DNA of 64,000 bases from Pedobacter sp. AK013 (GCF_014205835.1 NZ_JACHCQ010000006.1:62001-126000), one strand, 5' to 3'. Positions 1 through 9,178 are shown, counted from the stretch's first letter. Notes: generated by a model not told the origin, from the letters alone. A program made the numbers and translations.

Positions 1-261
1 GTAGCTTTCAGTTTTAATTTACCTGAAGAATATGAACCGCAGTTTAAGGAAGTTTTGCACTTAAATGATAGGGATATAGAGCTTATTCATGAAGTGTTAA
101 CAGGTTATTACCAAACAGGAAATGCCGATTTAATTTATGCTATGGCCAGCAAAACCAAAGCACATATTTTTGTGACGATTCCGAGTGGAATGAACGAGTT
201 ACAGTTTTTAGAGACCGTATTAAAGGATTATAATCACCTTACAGCCAATATGGGCGTTTAG
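1..261 (+). CDS. C-terminal part of an unidentified protein
   Basis: The frame is open from the first base of the window (gta gct ttc...) to a TAG at 259-261, so this is the last 86 codons of a gene that starts upstream. The visible part is soluble and mixed alpha/beta in character, with no membrane segment and no motif I can name. Its stop overlaps the stop of the convergent DUF2752 gene by three bases. I do not recognise the family. Confidence 0.6.
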   Translation, partial: VAFSFNLPEEYEPQFKEVLHLNDRDIELIHEVLTGYYQTGNADLIYAMASKTKAHIFVTIPSGMNELQFLETVLKDYNHLTANMGV

Positions 262-584
262 CTAAAAAACATTTTGTGCACATAGCTGATCATTACAAAA
301 TTACCAATTGCAATAACCAATATTCTAAAGATAAAAGAACGTTGTTTGATTTGAAGTTTATACAATAAACCAGCTGAGGCAAACAAAATCAACAAGGGAA
401 TAGTAGGCGGATAAAGCGACCAGCTTTTTGATAAATCGCCTTGAACAAGGGCGATAAAAGATCTTTGAAAGCCACAACCCGGACAATCTATGCCTGTTAA
501 AGCTTTAAATGGGCAGGCGATTAAATGATTTTGCAGCCAATCAACAAAGTTGATTAAGCTGCAAAATATAGATATGATAAACAT
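258..584 (-). CDS. DUF2752 family membrane protein
   Basis: This is a 108-residue membrane protein with the hallmark DUF2752 motif D-C-P-G-C-G-x-x-R at about residues 33-41, between an N-terminal hydrophobic stretch and two further membrane helices (about 62-76 and 85-102). The paired cysteines of the motif define the family; its biochemical function is unknown. The gene begins 7 bases after the stop of the DUF5684 gene on the same strand, so the two are very likely cotranscribed. The pairing suggests a shared envelope role, but that is inference. Confidence 0.8.
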   Translation of the reverse strand: MFIISIFCSLINFVDWLQNHLIACPFKALTGIDCPGCGFQRSFIALVQGDLSKSWSLYPPTIPLLILFASAGLLYKLQIKQRSFIFRILVIAIGNFVMISYVHKMFFS

Positions 585-591
585 TCTTGAA

Positions 592-1101
592 TTAAACTAC
601 AGGGGGAGGGGTGTCGTTTGGAGTGCCCTGATTATCAGAAGGTTTGCTAAAAGGATTGTTTGGGCTGTTAAAAGGGTTATTTGGATTATTGAAAGGATTG
701 TTTCCAAAACCGCCGTTTTGTGCTTCTGCTGCCGATGGACCTAAATATTTGGCATCGCCAAAACCTAAAATTGGCCAAAATATATAAGGGAAAATAATCA
801 GACCCACTGTAAAACCTTCTGATTTACCAAAGCTTTTGCTTAGTAAGTTTATTGCCCAGATTCCAAATACAAAATTAACACAAGGGATAAGTAGCCATAA
901 TACCCAGATCATCGGTTTACCAATAATCTCAATCAAAACGATTACGTTATAGATAGGAATAATTGCAGCCCAGCCCGGTTTGCCAGCTTTTTCGAAGGTT
1001 TTCCACATGCCAACAATTGCAATAACAATTACTGCCAGGTAAACAATTCCGCCTACAATACCAATCCCTGCGGCTGCTCCGCTTGATTCATACTCATTCA
1101 T
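592..1101 (-). CDS. DUF5684 family membrane protein with Asn-Pro-Phe tail
   Basis: This 169-residue protein has an N-terminal membrane helix (about 12-32), then the conserved stretch around W-K-x-F-E-K-A-G-K-P-G-W, typical of DUF5684 proteins, and two or three more hydrophobic helices up to about residue 115. The last 45 residues are hydrophilic and low-complexity, with four N-P-F units and a run of prolines at the end. Members of this family are often annotated as signal-peptidase-like, but no catalytic Ser/Lys pair is visible, so I do not assign that activity. It leads a two-gene unit with the DUF2752 gene. Confidence 0.75.
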   Translation of the reverse strand: MNEYESSGAAAGIGIVGGIVYLAVIVIAIVGMWKTFEKAGKPGWAAIIPIYNVIVLIEIIGKPMIWVLWLLIPCVNFVFGIWAINLLSKSFGKSEGFTVGLIIFPYIFWPILGFGDAKYLGPSAAEAQNGGFGNNPFNNPNNPFNSPNNPFSKPSDNQGTPNDTPPPVV

Positions 1102-1188
1102 AATTTACTGTTTTTAAAGGTGATTAATTTAAATAGTTAAACTAAAGTAATTTTTTTAATTTAAAAACAGAATAAACAAGACGTTAAA

Positions 1189-1914
1189 TTATTTCAACAC
1201 AGTAGTCACTTTTGGTAATAAAGCAGTTGCCCATTCAGTGTACATTTTAGCGCTTGGATGCAATCCATCGCTAGCCACTAACGATGGGTCGGTTGCCGCA
1301 TTTCTCGATGCAGGTGTGATATTTGTGTAGCTCACACCAGTTGCAGACGCTATTTCTTGATTTGCTGTGTTAAAACTATCAATTTCGGCAGCAATGGACG
1401 CTTGATTCCTTCCTGAGTTTTTACCAAAGGGGGTAGTTCCCCAATCGGGTATAGAAACTACGAAAACCTTATTTTTATTACCTCCGGCAAAAACGATTGC
1501 AGTTTGTAACAATTCTGTGAACTCCTTTTTGTAGATATTTATTGGGTAACCGCGGTATTGATTGTTTACGCCAATTAAAAGCGTTACAAAACTAAAGGTG
1601 CCGGTTAAGTTTTCTTTTTTAATGCCCGCCTGTAGTTCGTCTGTAGTCCAGCCGGTTACTGCAATAATTTTTGGATCTGCTATGCCGATGCCTTGATTTT
1701 TTAATAAAGCTTGAAGCTGATAAGGAAAAGATTCTGCCTGTTTAACCGATTCGCCGATGGTATAAGAATCGCCAAGGGCTAAATAGGTGAAATTCCCAGT
1801 TGTTTTTGGTGTATTTGTAGCTTGATTGATCGTCGGTTCGCTAATCATGGGGGCTTTTTTTGTGCAGCCCGAAGTTAAGAAAGAAAATAAAACGGCGCTT
1901 AATAAAATCTTCAT
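1189..1914 (-). CDS. SGNH/GDSL-family hydrolase lipoprotein
   Basis: This is an exported esterase- or lipase-like hydrolase. A signal peptide ends in a lipobox with Cys17 (L-T-S-G-C), so the mature protein should be lipid-anchored. SGNH motifs are present in order: block I G-D-S-Y with the nucleophile Ser50, G-V-N-N at 115-118 (oxyanion Asn), and D-G-L-H at 216-219 supplying the catalytic Asp and His. The 241-residue length is normal for the family. The substrate (acylated sugar, lipid or other ester) cannot be read from the sequence. It has the same orientation as the next gene (serine hydrolase), with a 33-base gap. Confidence 0.85.
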   Translation of the reverse strand: MKILLSAVLFSFLTSGCTKKAPMISEPTINQATNTPKTTGNFTYLALGDSYTIGESVKQAESFPYQLQALLKNQGIGIADPKIIAVTGWTTDELQAGIKKENLTGTFSFVTLLIGVNNQYRGYPINIYKKEFTELLQTAIVFAGGNKNKVFVVSIPDWGTTPFGKNSGRNQASIAAEIDSFNTANQEIASATGVSYTNITPASRNAATDPSLVASDGLHPSAKMYTEWATALLPKVTTVLK

Positions 1915-1947
1915 AACCTAATTTACGAAGTAGTGTTAAGCTTAGTT

Positions 1948-3006
1948 TTATTTCAATAAAGTAATTAGCCGCTGTCTAAAAACAGAATCGGTAATAATGC
2001 TGGCTTCAAAATTTCCAAAATTGCGTTTAATCATCTCATTCTCTTTTTCAGTTAAATTATTAAAGAAAAATGCACACGATAATTTCGCCTCACTTTTATC
2101 TGTTACATAGAATGCATCTGTTGCAATGAAAGCTGTCGACCCACCTTTTTGTCCCAAATGTTTAAAAGCTGCCTGGTTACCTGGGTAAACCATAGGCCAT
2201 TCCATAATCTGATCTAATACGCCTTGAGTCCTGGATTTGAAGTAAGTTCTGCTGTTAATCTTCTGCATGATCTTCACATAATCAGCCGCAGTTGAAGCTA
2301 CCAATCTATCTGACCAGATTTTCTGTAATCTCAACGATAGTTTTTTGAAACTGAAAGTTTTGATGAATGCTGAATCTGTTTTTAATTTGATATGATTGGT
2401 TTTGCAACGTTTTCTGTATTCGTCCATTGGCATGGCCCCCAGCCGAACAGCCCATTCTTCTTCATCGATGTTTTCTGGCTTAAGGCACGTCATTAATGCG
2501 CCTGCAGTAAAATAGTAATAAGGATTATGTTTTTGAAGTTTTAGTGTTTTGATGTTACGATTGATGTTGGCTAAACCTAATAGATCTTCGAGATATTCGG
2601 TGTTGGCATTAGAACTAAATCTAATCATACCCTGGGCAATCTGTAATAGAGAAACGCTATCTTCTTTTTTCTTTTTTATTGATTTCATCCATTCTGTTTG
2701 GGCGCCGCCATCGGTAAATGGAATGTAGTATTTATTTAATTCGCTTATTGCGATATTTTGATCTGCATCTATCTTTTTATCAGTTACTTGATTCGCAAAC
2801 TCAATGGCAATAATGGTTTTAGCTACGCTAGCTACTGGCATTAGTTGATTGCCGCTAAAATTGAGAACTTCTTTGTTATTCTCAATAAGTACAATTGATG
2901 CTCTTTGGGGATTGTCTTTAATAAATTTGATTATTTCATCTAAGTTTTGTGCAGAAACATGGGTTGCAATTAGCACTAAAATAAAGATAGAAATAAGTCT
3001 GGTCAT
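1948..3006 (-). CDS. serine hydrolase of the class A beta-lactamase/PBP-like fold
   Basis: A 19-20 residue signal peptide (ending V-S-A-Q) is followed by a penicillin-recognising fold. The S-x-x-K motif is S60-V-A-K63; S-S-N-A-N at 131-135 sits where the S-D-N loop falls; K287-G-G-S290 matches the K-T/S-G box. This fits the class A beta-lactamase-like hydrolases (PF13354 type) that Bacteroidota carry in large numbers; many are not drug-resistance enzymes. The start codon overlaps the lipB stop by one base (TAATG), suggesting translational coupling. Whether it cleaves beta-lactams, peptidoglycan peptides or another ester/amide is open. Confidence 0.75.
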   Translation of the reverse strand: MTRLISIFILVLIATHVSAQNLDEIIKFIKDNPQRASIVLIENNKEVLNFSGNQLMPVASVAKTIIAIEFANQVTDKKIDADQNIAISELNKYYIPFTDGGAQTEWMKSIKKKKEDSVSLLQIAQGMIRFSSNANTEYLEDLLGLANINRNIKTLKLQKHNPYYYFTAGALMTCLKPENIDEEEWAVRLGAMPMDEYRKRCKTNHIKLKTDSAFIKTFSFKKLSLRLQKIWSDRLVASTAADYVKIMQKINSRTYFKSRTQGVLDQIMEWPMVYPGNQAAFKHLGQKGGSTAFIATDAFYVTDKSEAKLSCAFFFNNLTEKENEMIKRNFGNFEASIITDSVFRQRLITLLK

Positions 3007-3740
3007 TAAATAAGTTTCATTTTAAAGAGTTCGGCAATATGATTCTTTAATTTTCCTTTTACCTCTTCCATATCAAGTTTATAACCGAGTTCTTTTGCTA
3101 AAGAAGTTACCGCTTTATTATCAATGCCACAGGGCACTATATTTTTAAAATAATCTAAATCTACATTTACATTAAAAGCAAAACCATGCATGGTAACCCA
3201 ACGGCTGCAGCGAACGCCCATAGCGCATATTTTACGTGCCTTTTCGTTATCAGCATCTAACCACACTCCTGTAAAACCAGGATAACGGCCTGCTTCTATT
3301 CCATAATCCTTTAGGGTAAGAATAACGGCTTCCTCTAGGGTGCGTAAATATAAATGGATATCAGTAAAGAAATTATCAAGATCAAGAATCGGGTAGCCCA
3401 CAATTTGTCCTGGGCCATGATAGGTAATGTCGCCACCACGGTTTATTTTATAGTAAGTCGCATGTTTATCCTTTAATCCCTGATCATCTAATAATAAATT
3501 TTCCGGATGCCCGCTTTTACCCAAAGTGTAAACATGTGGGTGCTCGCAAAATACAAGATGGTTTGGGGTAGGCTTATTGCTATTGTTTACACGATTTTCT
3601 GTTTTAATGGCTACCGTTTTATTGAGCAAATCTTCCTGTTTATCCCAGGCTTCCTGGTAGTCTGTTAAGCCCCAGTCTGCAAAAGTAGTTGGCACTAAAT
3701 CTGTTGCAATTGCTTTTTCCGCTGTATCGTTCATCTCCAT
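3006..3740 (-). CDS. lipB: octanoyltransferase LipB
   Basis: Transfers octanoyl from octanoyl-ACP to the lipoyl domains of 2-oxoacid dehydrogenases and GcvH, the first step of lipoate synthesis in the cytoplasm. The family signature R-G-G-D-x-T-Y-H-G-P-G-Q is at 101-112. The catalytic Lys lies in K170-I-C-A-M-G and the catalytic Cys in P-C204-G-I. The protein (244 residues) has an N-terminal extension of about 20 residues relative to E. coli LipB. It starts 5 bases after the phosphopantetheinyl transferase gene and its stop overlaps the next start, so the three genes form one unit. The link to an ACP-modifying enzyme is sensible because LipB uses acyl-ACP. Confidence 0.95.
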   Translation of the reverse strand: MEMNDTAEKAIATDLVPTTFADWGLTDYQEAWDKQEDLLNKTVAIKTENRVNNSNKPTPNHLVFCEHPHVYTLGKSGHPENLLLDDQGLKDKHATYYKINRGGDITYHGPGQIVGYPILDLDNFFTDIHLYLRTLEEAVILTLKDYGIEAGRYPGFTGVWLDADNEKARKICAMGVRCSRWVTMHGFAFNVNVDLDYFKNIVPCGIDNKAVTSLAKELGYKLDMEEVKGKLKNHIAELFKMKLI

Positions 3741-3745
3741 TTATT

Positions 3746-4393
3746 TTAAGAATTGCTGGCAACATAGCCTAACATGTAACTGTCTTTTGTTTTAAAGTAA
3801 TTAACGGTGAGCTCCCGCGTACCTGTTGGCAGTTCTACCAATGCATTTAATGAGCCTTCGTTTTTTAACTTAAAAGGTTTAATATGGATATGCTGTTTAA
3901 ATTCTAAACCTTTTTTTCCGTGCCATTTATAAATGGCCTCTTTAGCACACCACGCCACGTATAGGCCATCAGTATTATCTCCGATCTGTTTTTGGGCAAG
4001 CTCTACATCGCTTAAAAACTTATGTTTAATGCTTTTTATTTTATGCTTAATCATTTCAATATCAACCCCCACAGCATGCTCTTTACTAATCATTACGGCA
4101 GCATAATCATAAGAATGGCTTAACGAAATATGGTAATCGAAATTCACCAGGTAGGGCTTGCCGTGTTCATCAAACTGGCAGTCGATATACTCAGTAGTAT
4201 TCAGCATTGTTCTCAATAACAACCTCGTACTTAGCCAATGCAATAACCGCTTACCGCTGTTTAACGACGAAATAATATCATGTTCATGCTGTTTAAGCTG
4301 CAGTCCGGCCAATAACTCTTCTTCTGTTTCCTCAATTTTCCAAATTGCTAAAACAGAATGCTGATCAATATTTTTGTTGTAAATTATTGGCAT
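3746..4393 (-). CDS. 4'-phosphopantetheinyl transferase superfamily protein
   Basis: Transfers 4'-phosphopantetheine from CoA to a carrier-protein serine. The Sfp-type motifs are present: I-S-L-S-H-S (89-94), G-V-D-I-E (109-113, metal-binding Asp and Glu) and W-C-A-K-E-A-I-Y-K (148-156, third metal ligand and the signature Lys). At 215 residues it is Sfp/AcpT-like and not AcpS-like. It is the first gene of the run leading to lipB and the serine hydrolase. The cognate carrier protein (fatty-acid ACP or another) cannot be decided here. Confidence 0.88.
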   Translation of the reverse strand: MPIIYNKNIDQHSVLAIWKIEETEEELLAGLQLKQHEHDIISSLNSGKRLLHWLSTRLLLRTMLNTTEYIDCQFDEHGKPYLVNFDYHISLSHSYDYAAVMISKEHAVGVDIEMIKHKIKSIKHKFLSDVELAQKQIGDNTDGLYVAWCAKEAIYKWHGKKGLEFKQHIHIKPFKLKNEGSLNALVELPTGTRELTVNYFKTKDSYMLGYVASNS

Positions 4394-4464
4394 TGATTAA
4401 ATTGGAGATTACATGCAAAATTATCTTAAATAAATGATAATTTAGGCCAAAAATACGTATAAAA

Positions 4465-5001
4465 ATGATATTATCTGATAGCAGGATATTAGAAGAAATT
4501 GAGAAGGGAACAATCATCATAGAGCCTTTTAAACGCGAATGTTTAGGAACCAACTCATATGATGTTCATTTAGGTAAATACCTGGCTACATATAAAAGTC
4601 GTGTGCTTGATGCGAAGGCACACAACGAAATCGAGCATTTCGAAATTCCTAAAGATGGTTATGTCCTTTACCCTGGTACCCTCTATCTTGGTGTTACTGT
4701 AGAATACACCGAAACACACGGACATGTGCCTTTTTTAGAAGGTAAAAGCAGCACCGGCCGTTTAGGTATCGATATCCACGCAACGGCAGGTAAAGGCGAT
4801 GTTGGTTTTTGTAACACCTGGACATTAGAAATTTCGGTAGCGCAACCTGTAAAAGTTTATGCCGGAATGCCAATTGGCCAACTCATTTATTTTGTTGTTG
4901 AAGGTAAGATTGAAACAATGTACAATTCAAAAGGTAACGCCAAGTACAACAATAAAACCACCAGGCCGGTAGAAAGTATGATGTGGAAGAATAGGTTTTA
5001 A
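4465..5001 (+). CDS. dcd: dCTP deaminase
   Basis: Deaminates dCTP to dUTP (or to dUMP if bifunctional), feeding dTMP synthesis. The trimeric dUTPase-fold signature is clear: G-K-S-S-T-G-R-L at 93-100, with the Ser and Arg that hold the triphosphate, then H-A-T-A-G-K-G-D and T-L-E at 120-122, with the Glu that activates water in dCTP deaminases. The length of 178 residues is close to the family norm. It is divergent from the phosphopantetheinyl transferase gene, with 71 bases between them. Confidence 0.92.
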   Translation: MILSDSRILEEIEKGTIIIEPFKRECLGTNSYDVHLGKYLATYKSRVLDAKAHNEIEHFEIPKDGYVLYPGTLYLGVTVEYTETHGHVPFLEGKSSTGRLGIDIHATAGKGDVGFCNTWTLEISVAQPVKVYAGMPIGQLIYFVVEGKIETMYNSKGNAKYNNKTTRPVESMMWKNRF

Positions 5002-5492
5002 CAATTTGCTTAATCGGTTAGTCGCCAACAGCTAATAGAAAGCTGATATCTTTTTCTTTTTTGAAAATGGAAACCAGCATGTAAATCGGGAGCCGATGTT
5101 GTTGTCGGGCTTATAATTGGCAGTTTTGTTCTCTTGGCACTACACTTTGTTCCTAAACTCGTATTGCGGCGAACATCCCGATTTTTTCATCGGGATAAAG
5201 CGAGCAGGGCTGCCAACCTCCAAGCACCATAGGCCACTCATTTCCTAATCCTAAAATACTAACATCAGTTGAAGCGCATGCCGTTCATTTCCAAACCAAT
5301 TAACATATAACAACAATTTTTCATCATGAAAGTTGGCTTATAATGACCTTCATAGCTCTGCCATTTAATAAATAAAGCAAATTTGTAACGGTTAACTAAA
5401 AACTTAGAAGTCAAACTAAATTTCATGGTAACTTCATAAAAGTATGCCTTAGGTTTTGTACCTTGACGCGTATTTATTTGTTACCTAACCAC
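5002..5492. other. long intergenic region with a hairpin, no gene seen
   Basis: No convincing reading frame lies here. The stretch 5090-5230 is more GC-rich than its surroundings and carries a perfect 8-bp inverted repeat (ATCCCGAT at 5175-5182, ATCGGGAT at 5189-5196, six-base loop), which looks like an intergenic repeat or a decayed element. A TAGGTTTTG at 5450-5458 resembles a Bacteroidota -7 box for the downstream gene, but no good -33 element precedes it. Confidence 0.4.
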
Positions 5493-8183
5493 ATGAAACT
5501 CAAAATTACTCTCGCAATCAGTTTTCTATCTCTGCTTATTGTTTTTGGTGCATTTAAAATGGATGATGATCCGTTTAGCCAACTCTTACAAAAACTCGAA
5601 GATTACACTAGTAAATATCCTCAAGAAAAGGTCCATTTGCATTTAGATAAGCCCTATTATGCCATTGGAGATGATATTTGGTTTAAAGCCTATGTTGTAA
5701 ACACTAAGACTTCGGCTCCCTCGGGCATTAGCAAGATCCTGTATGTAGAGCTCATCAATGAAAAAGATTCGCTAAAAAAACTGGTTAAATTACCCATTAT
5801 GGGAGGGATTACCTGGGGCGATTTTAAGCTAACAGATTCGCTTGGTGAGGGTAACTATAGAATTAGGGCATATACCAATTACATGCGTAATTTTGGCACC
5901 GAATTCTTTTACGATAAGACAATTAAGATCGGGAATAGCTGGGCTAACAAAGTTTTTACAAAAACTTCTTACAACTTTACCAAAGAGAATAATGCAGATA
6001 AAGTGACTGCAACCGTTCATTTTGAAGATAAAAATGGTGTTGCTTATAGTGAAAATGAAGTAAGTTATGAAGTTCAGTTAGATTATCGTACCGTTACAAA
6101 GGGTAAGGTTAAAACCAGTTTAACAGGCGACGCCGTAATTAGTTTCACGAATAACCAATCTTTTCAAAGTAAATCAGGGAAGATTATTGCGACCATAACA
6201 CTTGATAATAAACAAAAAGTAATCAAATCTATTCCAATTACTTCCACATCTAACAATGTTGATGTACAGTTTATGCCAGAGGGAGGAACGCTTGTTGAAG
6301 AATTGCCGCAAAAAATTGCCATTAAAGCGGTTAACGCTGATGGGCGGGGCGAGGATGTTGAAGGCAGCATTTTAGACGATACGGGAAATGAAATTACTTC
6401 TTTTTCTACCAATTATCTGGGCATGGGGAATTTCGTGTTTAATAATCAGGTAGGCAAATCGTACTCCGCAAAAGTTAAGTTTAAAGATGGGTCTGAAAAG
6501 ACAATTAAACTTCCGGTAGCCGCTAAAAGCGGTTATGCACTTTCTGTAAATGCTTTAGATACAGGTAAAGTGGTGGTTAAAATTATGGCTAGTGCCGATC
6601 TTGTGAATAGCGATGAACTAAAAGTTGTTGCGCAGCATGGGGGCAATGTATACTACGGCTCTAAGGCTAAAATGGATAAACAAGTACTAGTGGCCAATAT
6701 TCCGAAAAAGAATCTGCCAACCGGTATTGTTCAGTTTACTTTGTTTTCGAGCAGCAACCAGCCTTTAGCAGAACGTTTGGTTTTTATAAATAACAAGGCC
6801 GAATTAATTGACGTATCACTTAGTGCATCCGAAGTTTCTACCTCTAAAAGAGGAAAGGCAGCTTTTACTTTTAATGCAACTAATGATAATAAACCCGTTT
6901 TAGGCAGTTTTTCGGTAGCAGTTACCAATGCCGCAAAAGTTATGCCTGATGAGGATAATGAGTCGAATATGCTCACCTCCTTGTTACTTACGTCTGATCT
7001 GGCTGGCTACGTAGAAAAACCCAATCATTATTTTTTAAAGGATGATCTACAAACACAAAAAGAACTCGATAACCTAATGCTTACCCAGGGCTGGAGAAGA
7101 TTTCTTTGGAAAAACATCATCAATAATGTTGGGCCAAATATTACCTACAAGCCCGAACAGTCTATTACCATTAGCGGAACAGTAACAAAGGGCAACAAGC
7201 CTGTGCCTGGTGGTAAGGTAATGCTAATGGCTACGAAAGGAACCATGTACATTTTGGATACGGTAACAAATGCTGAAGGAAAATTTGTTTTCGATAATTT
7301 AAGTTTTGGCGATAGTACAAAATTTGTGGTTCAGGCAAGAACAAAAACAGAAAGAAAATTTGTAGATATTAATCTTGATATTGTTCCTGGCCAGATTGTA
7401 ACCAAGAATAAAAATGGAGCCGATATCGATATCAATGTGAATAATACTTTGATGAAGTATATTAAAGAAAGTGATAACTATTTTAACGAGATGACCCGTT
7501 TGGGCTTGCTGGAGCGGACCATTAAACTCGACGAAGTTACGATTACCGAAAAGAAAAACCCTGCGAAAAATTCATCCAACTTAAATGGTGCCGGTAGGGC
7601 CGATTTTATTATGACAGCTGATCAGTTATCCACTTGTGTTACCTTATCTCAATGTTTGCAGGGCCGTTTACCAGGTGTAATATTTAGGGGAAATGTGCCA
7701 TATCTGATGCGTAGCCAAGACACACCAATTCGTATTGTTGTTGACGGGATGCAGATGGAGGCCGATTTTCTGGATAATGTTACCCCTATGGATGTAGAGT
7801 CTATCGAGCTGTTAAAAAGTATCGGTAATACGGCAATTTATGGTTTGCAAGGCAGTGGAGGTGTAATTATTATCACCACTAAACGTGGCGACGGGGGAAG
7901 AAGTACTGCTCGTTATGCACCAGGTATTGTAACCTTTAATCCAAAAGGATTTACGATTTCAAGAGAGTTTTATTCTCCAAAATATGATGCGGCAAGCTCA
8001 AGTAGCCGGACTGATTTAAGAACTACTATTTATTGGAACCCACAGGTTGTTACAGATAAAGATGGAAAAGCACAATTCGAATTTTATAATGCAGATGAGC
8101 CTGGAACCTATCGCGTAGTAATAGAAGGAATAGATGCATTAGGGCATTTGGCAAGAAAAGTTTACACTTATGATGTTAAATAG
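5493..8183 (+). CDS. macroglobulin-like MG2 plus TonB-plug domain protein, no barrel
   Basis: Start ATG 5493 is chosen over the upstream TTG 5463 because it begins directly with a signal peptide (M-K-L-K-I-T-L then a hydrophobic core). The 896-residue protein opens with the stretch H-L-D-K-P-Y-Y-A-I-G-D-D-I-W-F-K typical of the MG2-like domains found in large Bacteroidota outer-membrane proteins. A carboxypeptidase-regulatory-like beta-sandwich follows (about residues 560-620). A TonB-receptor plug-like segment then follows (about 700-800: L-Q-G-R-L-P-G-V, R-I-V-V-D-G, then G-S-G-G-V-I-I-I-T-T). A short beta-sandwich tail ends the protein where a 22-strand barrel would be expected. Likely periplasmic or outer-membrane associated. 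Function unknown. Confidence 0.75.
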   Translation: MKLKITLAISFLSLLIVFGAFKMDDDPFSQLLQKLEDYTSKYPQEKVHLHLDKPYYAIGDDIWFKAYVVNTKTSAPSGISKILYVELINEKDSLKKLVKLPIMGGITWGDFKLTDSLGEGNYRIRAYTNYMRNFGTEFFYDKTIKIGNSWANKVFTKTSYNFTKENNADKVTATVHFEDKNGVAYSENEVSYEVQLDYRTVTKGKVKTSLTGDAVISFTNNQSFQSKSGKIIATITLDNKQKVIKSIPITSTSNNVDVQFMPEGGTLVEELPQKIAIKAVNADGRGEDVEGSILDDTGNEITSFSTNYLGMGNFVFNNQVGKSYSAKVKFKDGSEKTIKLPVAAKSGYALSVNALDTGKVVVKIMASADLVNSDELKVVAQHGGNVYYGSKAKMDKQVLVANIPKKNLPTGIVQFTLFSSSNQPLAERLVFINNKAELIDVSLSASEVSTSKRGKAAFTFNATNDNKPVLGSFSVAVTNAAKVMPDEDNESNMLTSLLLTSDLAGYVEKPNHYFLKDDLQTQKELDNLMLTQGWRRFLWKNIINNVGPNITYKPEQSITISGTVTKGNKPVPGGKVMLMATKGTMYILDTVTNAEGKFVFDNLSFGDSTKFVVQARTKTERKFVDINLDIVPGQIVTKNKNGADIDINVNNTLMKYIKESDNYFNEMTRLGLLERTIKLDEVTITEKKNPAKNSSNLNGAGRADFIMTADQLSTCVTLSQCLQGRLPGVIFRGNVPYLMRSQDTPIRIVVDGMQMEADFLDNVTPMDVESIELLKSIGNTAIYGLQGSGGVIIITTKRGDGGRSTARYAPGIVTFNPKGFTISREFYSPKYDAASSSSRTDLRTTIYWNPQVVTDKDGKAQFEFYNADEPGTYRVVIEGIDALGHLARKVYTYDVK

Positions 8184-8208
8184 AGAAAAATAGATAAATT
8201 TGAATTAG

Positions 8209-8274
8209 TATGCATGCATAGCTTATGCTTAGGTATATTTTATATCTTGATACTAAATACTTTAATCTTGATAC
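8209..8274. promoter_or_regulatory. palindrome and paired direct repeats before the enoyl-CoA isomerase gene
   Basis: TATGCATGCATA at 8209-8220 is a perfect 12-bp palindrome. ATCTTGATAC occurs at 8244-8253 and again at 8265-8274, exactly 21 bp apart (two helical turns), and the second copy ends 10 bases before the isomerase ATG. Each copy has weak dyad symmetry (TATC/GATA). This is the layout of an operator bound by a dimeric regulator on one face of DNA. The regulator is unknown. Confidence 0.4.
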
Positions 8275-8284
8275 CATTTAACAT

Positions 8285-9046
8285 ATGAATACAATAAAAG
8301 TAAGTGTTAAAGATCGCTTGGCAACCATCACGTTAGATAGAGGGAAATCGAATGCCTTAAACCGCGAGCTGATTACCGAGCTTGATGATATACTTAAAAA
8401 TATTACCGCCGATGATAACATTGGTGGTGTAATTTTAACCGGAACAGCACCTTTCTTTTCTGCAGGATTGGATTTGGTAGAACTTTATAACTATAACGAA
8501 GAAGAAGCTAAATCTTTCTGGCAGTTGTTTCTGGGTTTTACAGCCAATATGGTTTCGTTTAAAAAACCAATAGTAGCCGCAATTAGTGGCCATAGCCCAG
8601 CGGGTGGGTGCGTAATGGCTTTAGCCTGCGATTATCGGGTAATGGCAGAAGGCCAATACATTATTGGCTTAAACGAGGTTCCGGTAGGTATTATCGTACC
8701 CAATAGCATTTTTCAGTTGTATGCCTTCTGGATTGGTAGAGCCGAGGCTACCCGCAGTTTACTTTCTGGTAAGTTGTATAATCCAGAAGAAGCTTTAAAG
8801 GTTGGTTTGGTAGATGAGTTGGTAAAGAACGAAAGTTTGTTAACAGCAGCCGAACGCAAGATTAAAAAATACATGGAGCTGGAAAGTAATACATGGTCGC
8901 AAAGTAAATTAAATATCCGCGAGGAATTAATTGCTGCCGTAACTGCAGATCAATCTGCTACTTTAGAAAAAATGTTAGCACAGTGGTGGTCGCCCGCAAC
9001 GCGCCATATCTTAAAAACAATTTTAGCCAACCTGCAGCGGAAGTAG
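8285..9046 (+). CDS. enoyl-CoA hydratase/isomerase, delta3-delta2-enoyl-CoA isomerase type
   Basis: A crotonase-fold enzyme of 253 residues. The two oxyanion-hole segments are F-S-A-G-L-D-L (58-64) and H-S-P-A-G-G-C (103-109). The segment I-G-L-N-E at 127-131 matches the mitochondrial delta3,delta2-enoyl-CoA isomerase (ECI1) subgroup, in which the Glu is the catalytic base; ordinary hydratases carry their glutamates elsewhere. The likely role is moving cis/trans-3 double bonds to trans-2 during oxidation of unsaturated fatty acids. The next gene encodes a 2,4-dienoyl-CoA-reductase-like enzyme, which supports this reading. Plain hydratase activity remains possible. Confidence 0.82.
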   Translation: MNTIKVSVKDRLATITLDRGKSNALNRELITELDDILKNITADDNIGGVILTGTAPFFSAGLDLVELYNYNEEEAKSFWQLFLGFTANMVSFKKPIVAAISGHSPAGGCVMALACDYRVMAEGQYIIGLNEVPVGIIVPNSIFQLYAFWIGRAEATRSLLSGKLYNPEEALKVGLVDELVKNESLLTAAERKIKKYMELESNTWSQSKLNIREELIAAVTADQSATLEKMLAQWWSPATRHILKTILANLQRK

Positions 9047-9178
9047 CTTTCAGTTTCTGGTAATTGCTTCGCAATTAACCTACTTGAACAGTTAACTATT
9101 CCGAACAATTTGGCAATATAACAATATCAACATTTAACCCGTTTAGCAATTAACCGATACCCATTAACCAAATTAATT

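Noticed and set aside
550..744. Plus-strand frame rich in R-R-F-A-K-R-I-V
   Set aside because: It is the complement of the Asn-Pro-Phe repeats of the DUF5684 protein.
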